Source: Pseudopyrenochaeta lycopersici
Taxonomy: Eukaryota > Ascomycota > Dothideomycetes > Pleosporales > Pseudopyrenochaetaceae
Length of the DNA stretch: 64,000 nt
Direction of reading: 5' to 3'
Assembly: GCA_003313425.1 (NCBI GenBank)
Contig: NHZP01000040.1
Span: 186,001 to 250,000 of the forward strand
Both the position numbers and the translations under genes were made by a program. The first letter of the stretch is position 1. Every line of letters begins with the position of its first letter. Of the stretch, positions 9,760 to 21,689 are shown in pieces. The notes beneath the pieces were generated by a model. It was not told the DNA's origin. It was given only the letters and a program-made list of their open reading frames with translations, and made no database searches.

Positions 9760-12700
9760 ATGTTAGGCTCTCAGAGCTGCTCAGCCTCACTATGGTGCAC
9801 ACAAAATAGTGTCGACAGCTTGAAAACAGCTAATCTTAGCTTTCATGAGGCTTCAGCACACCGGGCGCAAGGTCTGGAAGATGTTATCCGTACCGTCCAA
9901 AGCCTCGATCTCCACCGCTTTCCCTATGCCAAAATACATCGAGGTGAATCGATTGGCGAAGGCGAGACCTTTTGGGTCGAGAGATGCAATGTAGATGGTA
10001 AAGTGGTAGCTGTTAAGCACCTGAAGGTTGGCCGCCGGGAATCAGAGAGCCCTGAATTCCTTCGCCGGGTCAATTCTTTGCTCCTGGAGCTGCGGATTAT
10101 GCATCACGGCCCGCTGAAGAGCCACCCTAACATACTGAATCTGGTTGGCTATGGTTGGAATACCGAAGGAGGAAGTATACTGCCTTACATATTGGTAGAG
10201 CACAGTGCCAACGGAAACCTCCGGCAGTACCTTTCGAACCAATGCGTCTCCCCGATACATAAAGAAGTACTCATCGCAGACATAGCTGCTGGTATCCACG
10301 CACTTCACACTGCTGGAATTATCCATGGTGACATCAAGCTAGACAATGTGCTTGTATTTAAATCTGAAAAGCGTCTTGAATCTCCAATGGCGAAACTTTG
10401 CGATTTCGGGCACTCCATCGATGTGGGATTGGGAGCAGAGAGTCGGAAGCTCGCTGTTTTTAGTGGCACAAGCCGGTATGTATTCTATCCAAGTATGGTG
10501 GTGGCCCAGGTTTGTTAAGTCCGTTAAGATATAATGCGCCGGAGGTCTCCAATCAAAAGTCCAAGCCAATCCCACGAATGGAACTCAAGAAGTGTGACAT
10601 CTGGGCGTTTGGAATCTTGGCATGGGAGGTGCTCTTGGATGGGCGCTGCTATACTAATCGCCTTGCTGGACTCATCGACCCCGAAGCGGGTACGTATGAG
10701 AATATCGATCCAGCTGTGATTGTTGCGCTTGCCTTGTCATCAGCGCAGCTCGGTACGGACGTTATACAACGGGCAATATTTAAGAATCTTTTTAAGAAAA
10801 CGCTTGAAGTAGATCCAACTCTACGAGTCAGTGAGCTAGTCTCATTACCAATTATGTCGAAATGGAGGTACAATCAGTCCTCGAACCGAGCCCTCTTTCT
10901 CATGCTGACAGATCTACCAAAAGTAAAACCGGAAGTGTCAGCCTTTCTGCTCAGTTAGCTTTACATACAGGCGTTTCTGAATGGTCATATGAGGTGATGA
11001 AGCTTTGGCTCTATTTATAAATTGCGAATTACTGACTGAACGTTCGACGCCCAGACTTTCCGTTACGAACATGATCGAGAGATCTTTTGGGTCCATAAGC
11101 ACCAAATCGCTCAGGAGTTTCAAAGAATCTTTGAAACGCAAACCGAAAATGATTCCGTAAAAGGATCGGCAGCATGGCAGATCGCACTATGCCACGCCAC
11201 CGGCTTTGGTGTCTTTACGGACTGGGGAAAAGTGGATCAATACATTGAGCAAGCCATAAAGTTGGGTAATACTGTCGCTCAAAAATTTGGTTCGATGATC
11301 CTCTACTCTGGAAGTCGCCATTCGGGTGAGAAATACACCGACGTTGTTGCAGGATTATTCTCTACGGACGTGGTTACACCAGAACATGACTCTCGTCAGC
11401 TTCAAGATCTTTCTCACGATCATTCTTCTACCGGGGTCAACCAGGACGGCATCTCTATTATAAATCCGGAAGTGGATATCAACAAAGGTGCCGAATCGGT
11501 CAGTATTAATGAACTGACAGCTCGTACTTATACTGCAGCCACTGTCACTTTGTCAAGATTAGAGGCAGCCATAAGGCATAAAGATCACTCAGGAATATTG
11601 GCCATGCATCAGGCTCTTCCAATAAGTTCACTTGACTATAATGAACCGCTTTTGATCCAAGGATTTCGAACGCGCGATAGCAAAGTGGTGAAGACTCTGC
11701 TCGACTGCGGTTTGTCACCAGAAAGACATGACGAAAGTGGTCGCAACGGGTTTCATTGGCTTTTCATGCTGGATGAAGAGGCTTTGTTGGTCGCAAAATC
11801 GTTCTTATGGAAATTCAAAAGTTCTGAAAGTCTAAATTCACATGCAACAAAGGCGATCGGAGTCCATCCACAATGGCCGTTACAGCTTCGCGGGACTCCT
11901 CTTTCGCATGCCATTGCTACAGGGAATCTAGCAGCCGTTGAAGCTTTGATCCACCTTGGAGCAAACCCTCTTGCGCAAGACTACGCCCCGAAGAGCTTCA
12001 GTAGCAGCCTACACAATCTCTGGACACCAATACATACTGCGATACAATACCACTGCTCGAATATGTTAAAGCTGTTGCTAAACGCCGCAAAGAATAAAGA
12101 GGCAACTGATTCGAAAAGTTTCCCTCTCATACTACCTGCAGCCGCGTTATGCCATTCATCGGTACTAGAACGGATGGCAATACATGGTCGACATTGCGAA
12201 GAACGCTTACAAGAAGTCATAACACTATTGGGTCCTTCCACAATCCTGGAAGATGTCGCTGTAGACGGTACAACGGCTTTCATGCAATCATTAGCTATGA
12301 ACGACCTTCGTGTCACTTCGGCCATGCTACAACGCAATAATGCCCTTGCCAGCATAAAATCCATCTCTCCTAAATTTCCAGAGGCTCAGGAGTTTCATTA
12401 TCCGATACACCATGCGGCGCAGCTGGCCTCTCGTCGTGATGACCCCGAGGCTCTGAGGCTTATAGAACTCCTCGTGAAGTATGACACCAGAGCACTTTTC
12501 CGGCTCGATAGTAACGGCCGTACCCCACTGCACATTGCATCATCGGGATCATCCTCTCGCGCTACTTTATTCATGTTAGAGCAAGCTCCATCACTGTTGC
12601 AAGCAAAAGACAAACTTGGCGCTAACCCCCTGCACTATTGTGAGTCTGTCGATGTAGCAGAGCAGCTATTGGCACATGGAGCGAATGTCAATGCTCCTGA

Positions 12701-14111
12701 TATACAAGGAAAATCTGCTCTTTGCAACGCTGTCTTAAAAGGCCTAGGACCTGTCATCAAAACATTGTGTAAAGAAGGAGCTAAACCAGACATACGCGCT
12801 GGTACCAAGTGGAATCCTTTGCATATCGCAATACAAAGTGCCTTACATGAAATAGTCACAACACTGATTGCATTCGGCGCCTCCGTCGATGTACAAGACA
12901 ACGCCGGAAACACGCCCCTCCATATAGCAGCACAAAGATCATCACGCCATCTGTTGACTGTGCTACTCAAAAATGATGCTGATGCCTCGGTATTGAACAA
13001 CCGGGGCGAGTCCGCACTCCATACTGCTATTATCTTCAACAATTTCGCCGCCATAGAGGAGATCTCGCGTCACAAGCCTAACCTTATTCTTGCGCCCTCG
13101 AGAAGTCTGGGAAAGCCACAGAAAGACATTGCAGGGATGATCAAACTGTCACCACTATTTCTATGCGCACAAAGACGTAATGCAATTGCCATCAACTGGA
13201 TGGTACCCTTATTAAAGAAGCTAGAAGTCGACCGGCGAGACTCGGCCGGACGAAACATCCTGCACTACGCAACTGAGCTAGGAAATATCGATCTAGTCGC
13301 CGGCTTAATACGATTGGGGGTAGATCTTGACGCGCAGGACCTCGAAGGTGATACTGCCCTCACACTTGCAGTACGCCGCCGCTCGTCAGAAAAAGATAAC
13401 AGTCTCAATATGTGCCGAATGTTGATAGGACACGGCGCAACTGTCGCGATTCAAAACAATGCAGGAGAGACAGCATGGGACATTGCGGTCAACGACATAG
13501 AGGACGAGACCTATGGTATATTGGCATTGCTTTTGAATCATAGCGCTGAAGCGTGTCGCAACGTCACGTGGCAAAAGTCAAAGGCGGAACTTACGGCTAA
13601 TATGGTAATATTTCTGTCTGAGCATGAAAGGGAGCCTTGTGGAACATATTTAATACGTCTTGCAGTTCACAGACCAAGCCAGAGGCTGCTGATGGCATTG
13701 AAAAATAGGATGGACCCCGTTGATTATGAGGAAGTCGAGAGTTACGAGATCGCGAAAAGCCGTGCTCGGATTGAAAGACGATTACCGCGATTTTCATTTC
13801 CCAATGATCCTTTCAGCGAGTTGTCAATTGGGCCATCAGCATCGCAACACCAAGCTTGTGAACTTCAAACGCCACCAGACCAGGTGATATGGCCCCAGAG
13901 GCAATATCCGTTGCCGCCCCAGCCATTTCCAGCCCAGCCATTTCCAGCCCAATCATTACCCCCACAGGAACCTCCCTTTGAGCTTGAGTCTGGACAGCCT
14001 ACGGGTCCCCTTCCAGTGCTCAATGTCGCCGAGACACCAATTTTTGAGACTCCAGGACCGGAGCCAGGTCGTTTACGCAGGTTATTCCGAAGGGAGTCTA
14101 CTCGGAGATAG
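9760..14111 (+). CDS. Protein kinase with C-terminal ankyrin repeats
   Basis: Exons 9760-10475, 10529-10867, 10924-10993 and 11055-14111 join in frame to give 1393 residues. Residues 60-340 form a protein kinase that keeps its key residues: glycine loop IGEGETFWV, lysine in VAVK (Lys86), catalytic loop HGDIKLDN (Asp191), DFG (215-217) and the APE motif. The middle part has Sel1-like features (KGSAAWQIALCHATGFG). From about residue 580 to 1200 there are roughly ten ankyrin repeats, for example GRTPLHIA and GNTPLHIAA. The tail is proline-rich with a duplicated QPFPA unit. Introns are 53, 56 and 61 nt. The exon 2/3 junction could use an acceptor 12 bases earlier without changing frame. It likely works as a signalling kinase with ligand- or partner-sensing repeats. 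The exact start is uncertain. Confidence 0.82.
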
Positions 14112-15701
14112 CAATAATTCTCGATGGAACATCTTAGTACTTAGAAGATGTTCAAGGTACGGAGGTGATTCTGAGGTGCCGAGATCTTGTATCAAACGAA
14201 TGTTCTATGTAGACTCCGATAGCTTGTACTTGTACTCCGAAACCTGTTCAGATTGAGTTCGACACTAGTCTTCCCTTTTGAAGTGAAGGGTCCTACTAGA
14301 GAGGCCATAGCTGTCTGAAAGCGTGCTGTTCGGCCTATTCTATATGTGGGGCGCCTAATGTATTGACCTTCAATGATGGATCATAAATTGTGTCGAACGT
14401 GTGATAGTTGGCGGGGGTCATATCCTGGCCTTGTATATCAGAAACTATCCGTGAACATCCTCAAGGTAAGCAGAGATGAAGCTGTGGCTAATGACATGCT
14501 CTTCGCTTCAGAAAGACATTAGTACGTAAGACACAATATCTTTTTGGACTTTACATATTAACTTTAGTAGCCGTATATTACTCGTAGCAGTTTGTCGTGA
14601 AGAGCTAATCTAGTAGTGTAAAGTAAATGTTACTGTAAGGATCTTAAAATAACAGAAACTAGCTTAGGAACGTAAGCTTAGTTCTTATAAATAGAATATG
14701 TTCTACGAAATAGAGGTTCAATGGTAAGATAGTAAGAATACACTTTAAGAGAAGGGTATTAAAAAGATAAGAATAAATTATGACTGGTACTTATTATAAG
14801 TTAAGCTAAATATAACATATATAGTATCTCATAATAGTCTTATACAATAGAAAAGTCTTTAAAGAGTATAATTAGATTTGCATTAAGGCACAATGCAACT
14901 GCAATGTTAGCTTAACGCCTACATTGTAGTGGACGAAATGAGAAGAGTGGGTTTCGGTGGCTTAGTCGTAGCGACAGTCATGGTGCCAAGACCGTTTTGA
15001 AGGAACTGGTAGTCCTAGTACAAGGCGATGGGATGGTTATTGTGTAGAACTTATATGTCAAGCCTCTAGTCTAGCTATGCGACTACTATTCCAAAGAACA
15101 TCGGGCAGCGTTCATTGCACGGTAGTCGGACTTGCTCCGTAGAAACAGCACAATGGCAAATGGACTAAACTCGAGTACTATGACGATAACACAACCGACG
15201 ATTGAAACGAAGAAGATGGCTTCCCACTCAACTGGGACCATCGCTGCAAACTGCGAAAGCATGACAATGGCAAGTGCTACCGGGGCGGACTCCTACTCTG
15301 ATGACAAGCAAAGATGGTGCAAAGAGCTTTTTATTCACTGCTACGCGCGTGCTGCCAGTCGAGGGTCGGTTTAAGGAAGGGGACGTTATGGGAAGGAGAA
15401 GAGCAAGGTTAATACGGATGAAAGTGTACAGTCCTAACCTGAAGCTTGGAAATGGATATGTTCATCAATAATATCAGCGATGTGCCTTCCACGGAAAGGC
15501 GAGTAATGAAAAAAAAATCCACTATTGGCGAATCCAGGCGATTCAACGTGAAAGTCAACATCAGGTCTTTGTTTAACGCAACGGGCGAGTATCGTTTGAC
15601 CGAGGTCCCTATACTCCGCACCCTAGCCCTGAGGTACTATATGCCAGATTTAAAAACCCATCACTCCCAACACGTGTTTTCCCAGTCACTGCCTTAGCAA
15701 A
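14112..15701. other. Intergenic region with an AT-rich, RIP-like block
   Basis: About 1.6 kb without a gene. From about 14520 to 14880 the composition becomes strongly AT-rich, with many TA dinucleotides and no open frame, which fits old repeat DNA altered by RIP. The rest holds only short frames without recognisable content. Confidence 0.5.
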
Positions 15702-17369
15702 ATGGCCGGGCGTGGTTGCTCCGCGAAAGCGTGTGAACGCTGTCGGCGATCTAAACGTCGCTGTTTATTGCCGCATCCTTGCACTGCATATGTGGAGCCT
15801 CACGCGACTTGCGAAGTGAGGGAGAAAGCCAGGTACAAATCCATTAGTGTTCACATTGATTTTCTAGCTACTGATTTGCAGACCGCGTCGTCAGGTCGGG
15901 AAAGGCAGTAAGGGTATATCCAACGTCAGGTCACGCAGCGCATCAGCAAGTCCGCGTGCCGCACGTTCAAAATCACCACGAGCAGTTGTACTCGTAGAAA
16001 CTAAGGAGATTTCTTTAGAAACTCATGTACCACATGAAGGCGCGTGTGAAGAAAGTCGCGATCCAGTTGCCATTTTCAAGAAACTTGTGACAAACATAGC
16101 TATGAAATTGTATAGTGAGTCCGGAAATTGGCTTCCAGTTGGACTTCTGACAGCAACAACAGACTATAGGTTTTTCATTGACCTATCGGAACCCCAGCAG
16201 TGTCCGACCCAAATCAGGCCATCAGTCAGCCACGCTACATCTTCGCATCTTTCCTCAATAGCGCACATCAATCTATCTGAGGTCCACCAGATGCTCCATT
16301 GCGCATTTCCGTCGACCGGACCTTGGATTAATGTAGTCAACCTTCAGGAGTTGAGTGAGGTAGCAGAGCACGCGTGGATCTTGCATCCGGACTTGAATTA
16401 TCTCCTTCCGACCCATCATTTGATAAGATCAGCCAGCTCTTCGCAGCACTCGCCATCAAGAATGTTGCCAATCTGGATAGACGAGTCTACCAGGATTTTC
16501 TAGCTTTGTCTGTTCAATATAGTGAAGACTATGCTGGCGGCCCGAGTATTGATTTAGCCATTTCTCTATTCCTACAACATCTTTGAGTGCTCAAAACGGG
16601 CACATCGAATCGAACTCAGGGCCTTATAGCCCAAACTGTCAAAGTGACGCATGATCTAGGCCTACAACTATTGGGCAAGAAACATAACACTCGAGAATTG
16701 CAATTGTATTTACTTGTCTACTTTGCTGATCAATAAGTCCCGCATTTTCGAAGTGCTAATTTCATCGCTCACACAAAACCGGTATTGCGCAATGACTCAC
16801 AACAAGAAGCCATGCATCAGAACAGACGAAATCTCACTCGAGTTATATGAGCCTTTATTGAGCACTCACCCGGAGTTGACTTCATTCATCAGGTTTGTTT
16901 TCTTGAATGGCCAGATCCTAGAGAGGCTACATAGTCAACCCGATAGTCATACTACGCTTGTTGAGCTGGAGACCTTGATGGGTCGTCTATGTCTAGTAGT
17001 TGGTCGACCAATACATACGGGCTTTCCAAGCGTTGAGAATAGTCTTGTTCCTATTCACAATCATGTGATTCGAATTCATTGTTTATGGTAGGTGGCCTGC
17101 CAGTATCCTCCTTCAATAATATTAACTCCAGAAATATAGGACCCGTATAATGTTACGACCTGGGGTCAGAATTCACGATCCAATCTGCTACTCCACTACA
17201 AGAAGGACTGCCTACAGCCGGTTTAGATTGCCACAGCGCGGATCTATCTAGTCGAGAGGAGAGCGAGGTGCAGCATTCGATGTCATATCTTAGTGACTTT
17301 GACTTATGTTTTACCTTGCCTACATTCCCAGACCTCGACGTTTTCGACTTGTGGATCAATACCTCATAG
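15702..17369 (+). pseudogene. Broken Zn2Cys6 transcription factor gene
   Basis: The 5' end encodes a Zn(II)2Cys6 DNA-binding motif, ACERCRRSKRRC, but the fifth cysteine position reads Tyr (CTAY; TAT where TGT is expected), so the zinc cluster is probably lost. A 49-nt intron (from 15835) follows. Downstream are blocks typical of this regulator family: SQLFAALAIKNV, SLFLQHL, VLKTGTSNRTQGL and LYLLVYFADQ. The C-terminus, FPDLDVFDLWINTS, ends at 17369. The reading frame shifts near 16375-16395, a TGA interrupts at 16584-16586, and another break follows the FADQ motif near 16735. Such factors usually regulate a neighbouring gene set. The convergent neighbour, a CoA-transferase gene, is also broken, so the pair may have decayed together. 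Confidence 0.75.
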
Positions 17370-17444
17370 CCGCTTCACTGATAAGCATTGGGCAATAAAG
17401 GACATCTCCACAAAAGTGCCCGGGTCTCTGTTTAGATTAGAGCT

Positions 17445-19193
17445 TCAATTTATTACCTGGGCCCATGTCCTCGACATCGTGTTGGAGCTGCTCGTCGCTC
17501 TCGCTTCCTGTCCCATAGCTCTCAACTTTTCTAACTTTAGAATAGCCGACACACCTAATTTTTTGACCATCGCCTCCTTCGACATGGGTGTCACAGCTGC
17601 CACACTGTACCCATCATCAAAGCCTGGGAATATTGGTTTACTCAAACCCATTGTTTGCAATACACCATATTGGTACAGTATCGGTGTCAAAACCATCTGC
17701 GGTAGTGGCGCCAAGGTCTTTAGATACCCCAAACCTGTCATTGCTTCCAACTGAAAGGGTGGTAGCGCCGAAGACTCTTCTGCTTGGCTATTAGACGATT
17801 GAAGGTCAGTCTTGCCAGTCTTAAAGTACTTCAGAATGGCCATGACTGTTCCCGTCAGACTTGGACTCACAAGCCACCCATCAGCTGGATCCTCTTCCAT
17901 CCTGAATCTTTTAAGCAAGATGCTCTGAATTGCCAACGCAGCTGCATATCCAGTTGTATAGTCGTTAATAGCCATTCCAGGGGGCCAATCGGGTTGCCCA
18001 TTGTCACTCAAGTAGTCCATCATTCCACTGGAGGCAGACCCTTGCATATCGAACCCGGGCTTGGCCGCCCACGGATCCTTTGTGCCATAGCACCTTGTCC
18101 GGCATATGATCATTCCAGGGTTTAGCTTTTGAATGTCTGTGTCTGAAAATCCGAATTTATCGATTGCACAAGGACGATATGAATCTATCCAGACCTGTGC
18201 ATCTCTGACTTAAGTCCGCAATCGTTGATCCGCAGGCTTGTGTAGGTTCAATCGTGTCGAGGCACATCCAAGATTAGAGTATGTGTACACGAAATAGTGT
18301 TCGAAGCCATGTGTGAACATTACTTGTAGAACGGAAGCCCCGTGCTCCGCAAGAGTGCGACCTGCAGATCGGCCAGCGATTGCGTGCGTTACACAAAGTA
18401 CCTTGAGACCACTAAGAGGTTGCTTTAGATGGGGTTGGAAAGACAACCAAGGATTGGATGCAAAACCATTCGGGACTGATGATGGTTGCATTTTTTTTCG
18501 CAGGAAACCACGGCAACTCGGCCATGAGCTTGTCCTGGGGATGCTCTCTCCATGAATTCTCGGTTTGACAAATCGCCATCGGCAATCCAGCTGTGGCAGA
18601 AGCAGCCTCCAAATCTACAAGCAAAACAGAACAAGATTAAATTTCCACTTGAATATTTTAAGGGGACCTGGACGTGTGGACTTACCCGCAGCATCCCACA
18701 GCTTCACCTTTTCTACAACATCGCTCTGCGCCATTGAGCAGCCTAGGAAAGCAGTCCACTGATACACAAGATCCACATAAACCGAGCTCAAAACCACAAA
18801 ACTTTTATCCTTTGTCTCGAAAATGTTCCACAGAAAAGGGTTTCTGACTATAGCGTCATGCGTGATCTCCTGGCCGTTGAGCGTCGGTATCATGCCGATA
18901 TCCGGATCGATATAATTGTAGCCGCGACGAAAATTGAATTCAATAGTCTGACGGGCTCCGCCGTGCGGTTCATAGATTTGAGCTGCAGTAACTGCATTGG
19001 CAAGGGCAGGGACGGATCCAATGAGGGAGAGATTGAATTTCTCACCGCGAGTTAAGCGTGGGTGGGGAATGGAGCCGGTGAAGGAGATCTTCGGTCCAGG
19101 GGTTGAGGAGGGGATTGGAATGTTAAAGTCGGCTAAGATTTGGTGGAGAGACCGGAGTGCCATAGCATGTGTGATCTGCTGGTTTTCCGCCAT
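17445..19193 (-). pseudogene. CaiB/BaiF-type (family III) CoA-transferase gene with two lesions
   Basis: The minus-strand sequence encodes a family III CoA-transferase resembling formyl-CoA and carnitinyl-CoA transferases. Exon 1 (18686-19193) ends in KLWDAA. A GTAAGT intron runs to 18615. The second exon carries LSGLKVLCVTHAIAGRSAGRTLAEHGASV, then VWIDSYRPCAIDKFGF, then FDMQGSASSGMM. Two lesions are visible. The frame changes within a run of eight A (plus-strand T at 18491-18498), where seven would keep frame. An in-frame TAA stands at 18210-18212, just before VRDAQVWIDSYR. The stop could come from a CAA codon by a C-to-T change. The homopolymer change could be a sequencing error, but the stop cannot be explained that way. 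Family enzymes move CoA between carboxylic acids. Confidence 0.75.
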
Positions 19194-21689
19194 TTGGAAC
19201 TAGACGAACAAAAGGAAGAAAAATTGCGAGAGAGTTGGCTTTTTATCCTCTTTTCCTAAACAGCCATCCTTTGGAAATATACGGATGTACACCTGGCGGA
19301 TGTAGAGCGGATATAAAAAGAATTTGCGGATATAGAAATGCAAATATGCGCAAAACGAACAAAGGCTCGCCCCACCAAAACGGATATAGCTAAAGTATGG
19401 ACCATTAAAGCCATATCCGCATGACGGATAAAACCAACGTGTTGTCTTAAATGGCGTAGGAAGTGTGGTTTGTCGCTCGATCGTAGCCTTTCGATCAGTC
19501 TATTCTATTACACTCTTTCTTTGTCGCACACTCAAATCACGACTGGGAAATATAAGCTAAGAAGTACTTTTTAAATTATATACTACTACAGCCTGAGTCT
19601 AAAAAAGGTAAAGCTACAAATCTATTAGCTTACCTCGAAAAAATTGTATACTTACTGTCATAACTTAGGTCTAAGCCCACTAAGCCGTGCAACCAAAAAG
19701 GTCCAAATAATCAGTGATAGCTAATCTCGCGCATAGAATATTACACATAGCTATTCAAGCTTCCGTAGCACGGCCTACAGGCCTGCCTGAGGGCTTGCTT
19801 TACAGGACTAGCTTCGCCAGCCTTACAAAGGCCTGAAAATACTTATTTACACGTGGATACCTGTTAATTTTAACAAATATACTGGTTGTATAGTGCACAA
19901 GAAGAATAATTTCCAGTTCTTGGTTTCAATTTTCAAAAGCTATAGTAATCAATTGCACTTCACAAGGAAACTGCTTGGGATTGGCTTCAGCTATACTCAG
20001 AACAGGTCAGCATGTCACGTGCCTAGGTGCATATCTCCGATGAATATTTCCCAGAACACAGTCGTCGTTCGAAGATATTTGACAAGTGTTCTGTCACAGT
20101 GACCTTTCTTTACGAAACAAAGAGCGCTCTGTATTACGAAAGCGGCAGCTGCATTATGTGACGGCCAGAATTGCGCAGATTTACCTAAACGCAATCACTA
20201 CCATTTCTCTCTCAAGTTTTGCTGACACACGCATTAGGTTTCTCAACCGTTGGGTGCAAAAAGCCTAAGAAAAGTCCTGCAAGGCAGAGTCCTTTGGGGT
20301 GCCCCATTTAAAATCTCTCTATTAGACACGTGTACGGATTATCCTAGAGCGGCTTTTTTTTTGGGCCGAGACTCGTTCATTCCAGCATGGCAAGTTCCTC
20401 TGGGGCTACTCGGAAGTTTGTGCAAGAGAAGGCCAGTTTGCAGGTAGCTCTTCCCCCGTCTGAGCAAGTAGACCGACGAAGACTTTGAAAGATCTCTGGC
20501 TTTAGACAATATTTTGTCAAGCCAACAGAATCCGCAGATGAAGATATATCGCATCATTGAGCAGCGGGGTCTTATCTTGAGCCAGTCTGCTGGACTTACA
20601 ATTTCCCGTCATGGAGACACATTCTGCACCGTTACGATATTCTCTCTTTGTCAAGGATAGTCGCAATATTATGGTGCGCCGGGCCTTCGCACAGACCGCA
20701 GACCAGATTAATGGACGAATGAGAATGCTGTTGGATCTCTAAACTTATATTCGGTGGAAGGTCTTTGCTGCATTGACCATCTCTAGCACCGTCGGCAATT
20801 CCGCCGATTTTCTAAGGCTGGAATTGTACTACAGCCAGAAAACCCTACCAGCCAGTCGATTTTCTTGTGCTAGGATTCGTGATGTGGCTCTTTTAATTGG
20901 CCTCATCTCCAATGGCAACCTAGCCTTCACCCTTGAATGGAACCATCGACTGTGGACGGCAAATTTTATCGTTGGTGTTCTTGCTAGAAGACTACCCAGG
21001 GCCCCTGCCTAAGCAATGAGCTTCCGTATATGGAAAGACCGTTCCATAAAATCCCGCATTCGAAGGTCACTTGTTCCTTAGGCCGCGTACCACGCTAGGC
21101 CGGCCATTAATTATCCCGGTCGTTCTGATAGATTTCGGTCACTTCCCCGTGGAGTACGCGACTGTTTTAGTGGTTTGTGGGGTAGTCTGTGGCTAGTATT
21201 AGTTCTTATGGCTACGACTTAATTCTCACAAGCTTCGATCACCCCGCTCTTGTATTTGACAGGCTTCCCTCGGCGAAGCTTGTACCAGCTTTCTTCCCAT
21301 GTTCGGCGTTCTGCTACGGCAACCCCACTTCGCATTATGGGCTTTCTTGTTCACATGGACAGAGGACGGATTGTTACAAATAGTAACGCTTCCGTCGGTA
21401 CATACCTAAGACTCATTGTCCCCCGCATTCTTCACATCGGTGCTTCGCCGAACAGGGAGTCGTGGGATATCGGAGTAGTGTCCTTCGTGGCTTTGTAGGA
21501 TATCTCAACAATCACTTCGGGAGAGAATTTCGGCTACTTAAGTGACCCATAGTAGCCTCGTCATGGGCTCCAGTGCAAAAGCCCAGAACTGGAACCACAC
21601 GACTTGAATACCTACGAGGTGCGAGCATCTTGCATATCAGTAACGAAGCCGCTCACGGCCCGAGCCTTCCGAACCAATAAAGTTCAGAC
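19194..21689. other. Long gene-poor region
   Basis: About 2.5 kb. It begins with a cluster of CGGATA/CGGATGT motifs, passes through an AT-rich patch near 19540-19640 and a GC-rich fragment near 19760-19830, and continues as ordinary DNA with only short frames. I see no coding gene. Old transposon remnants are likely but not identified. Confidence 0.5.
19280..19430. repeat. Cluster of CGGATA/CGGATGT short motifs
   Basis: Within about 150 bases the motif CGGATRTA or a close form occurs about seven times (near 19282, 19297, 19308, 19327, 19381, 19424, and inverted near 19414). It lies directly upstream of the broken CoA-transferase gene. It could be an operator array with CGG half-sites, or subterminal repeats of a DNA transposon. 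Confidence 0.5.

Noticed and set aside
9515..9760. Possible upstream coding exon of the kinase-ankyrin gene
   Set aside because: A donor at 9711 and acceptor before 9768 exist, but the junction leads to a stop in the next exon; no in-frame model was found.
12635..13054. Open frames antisense to the ankyrin repeats
   Set aside because: They mirror the strongly coding plus strand and carry no motif.
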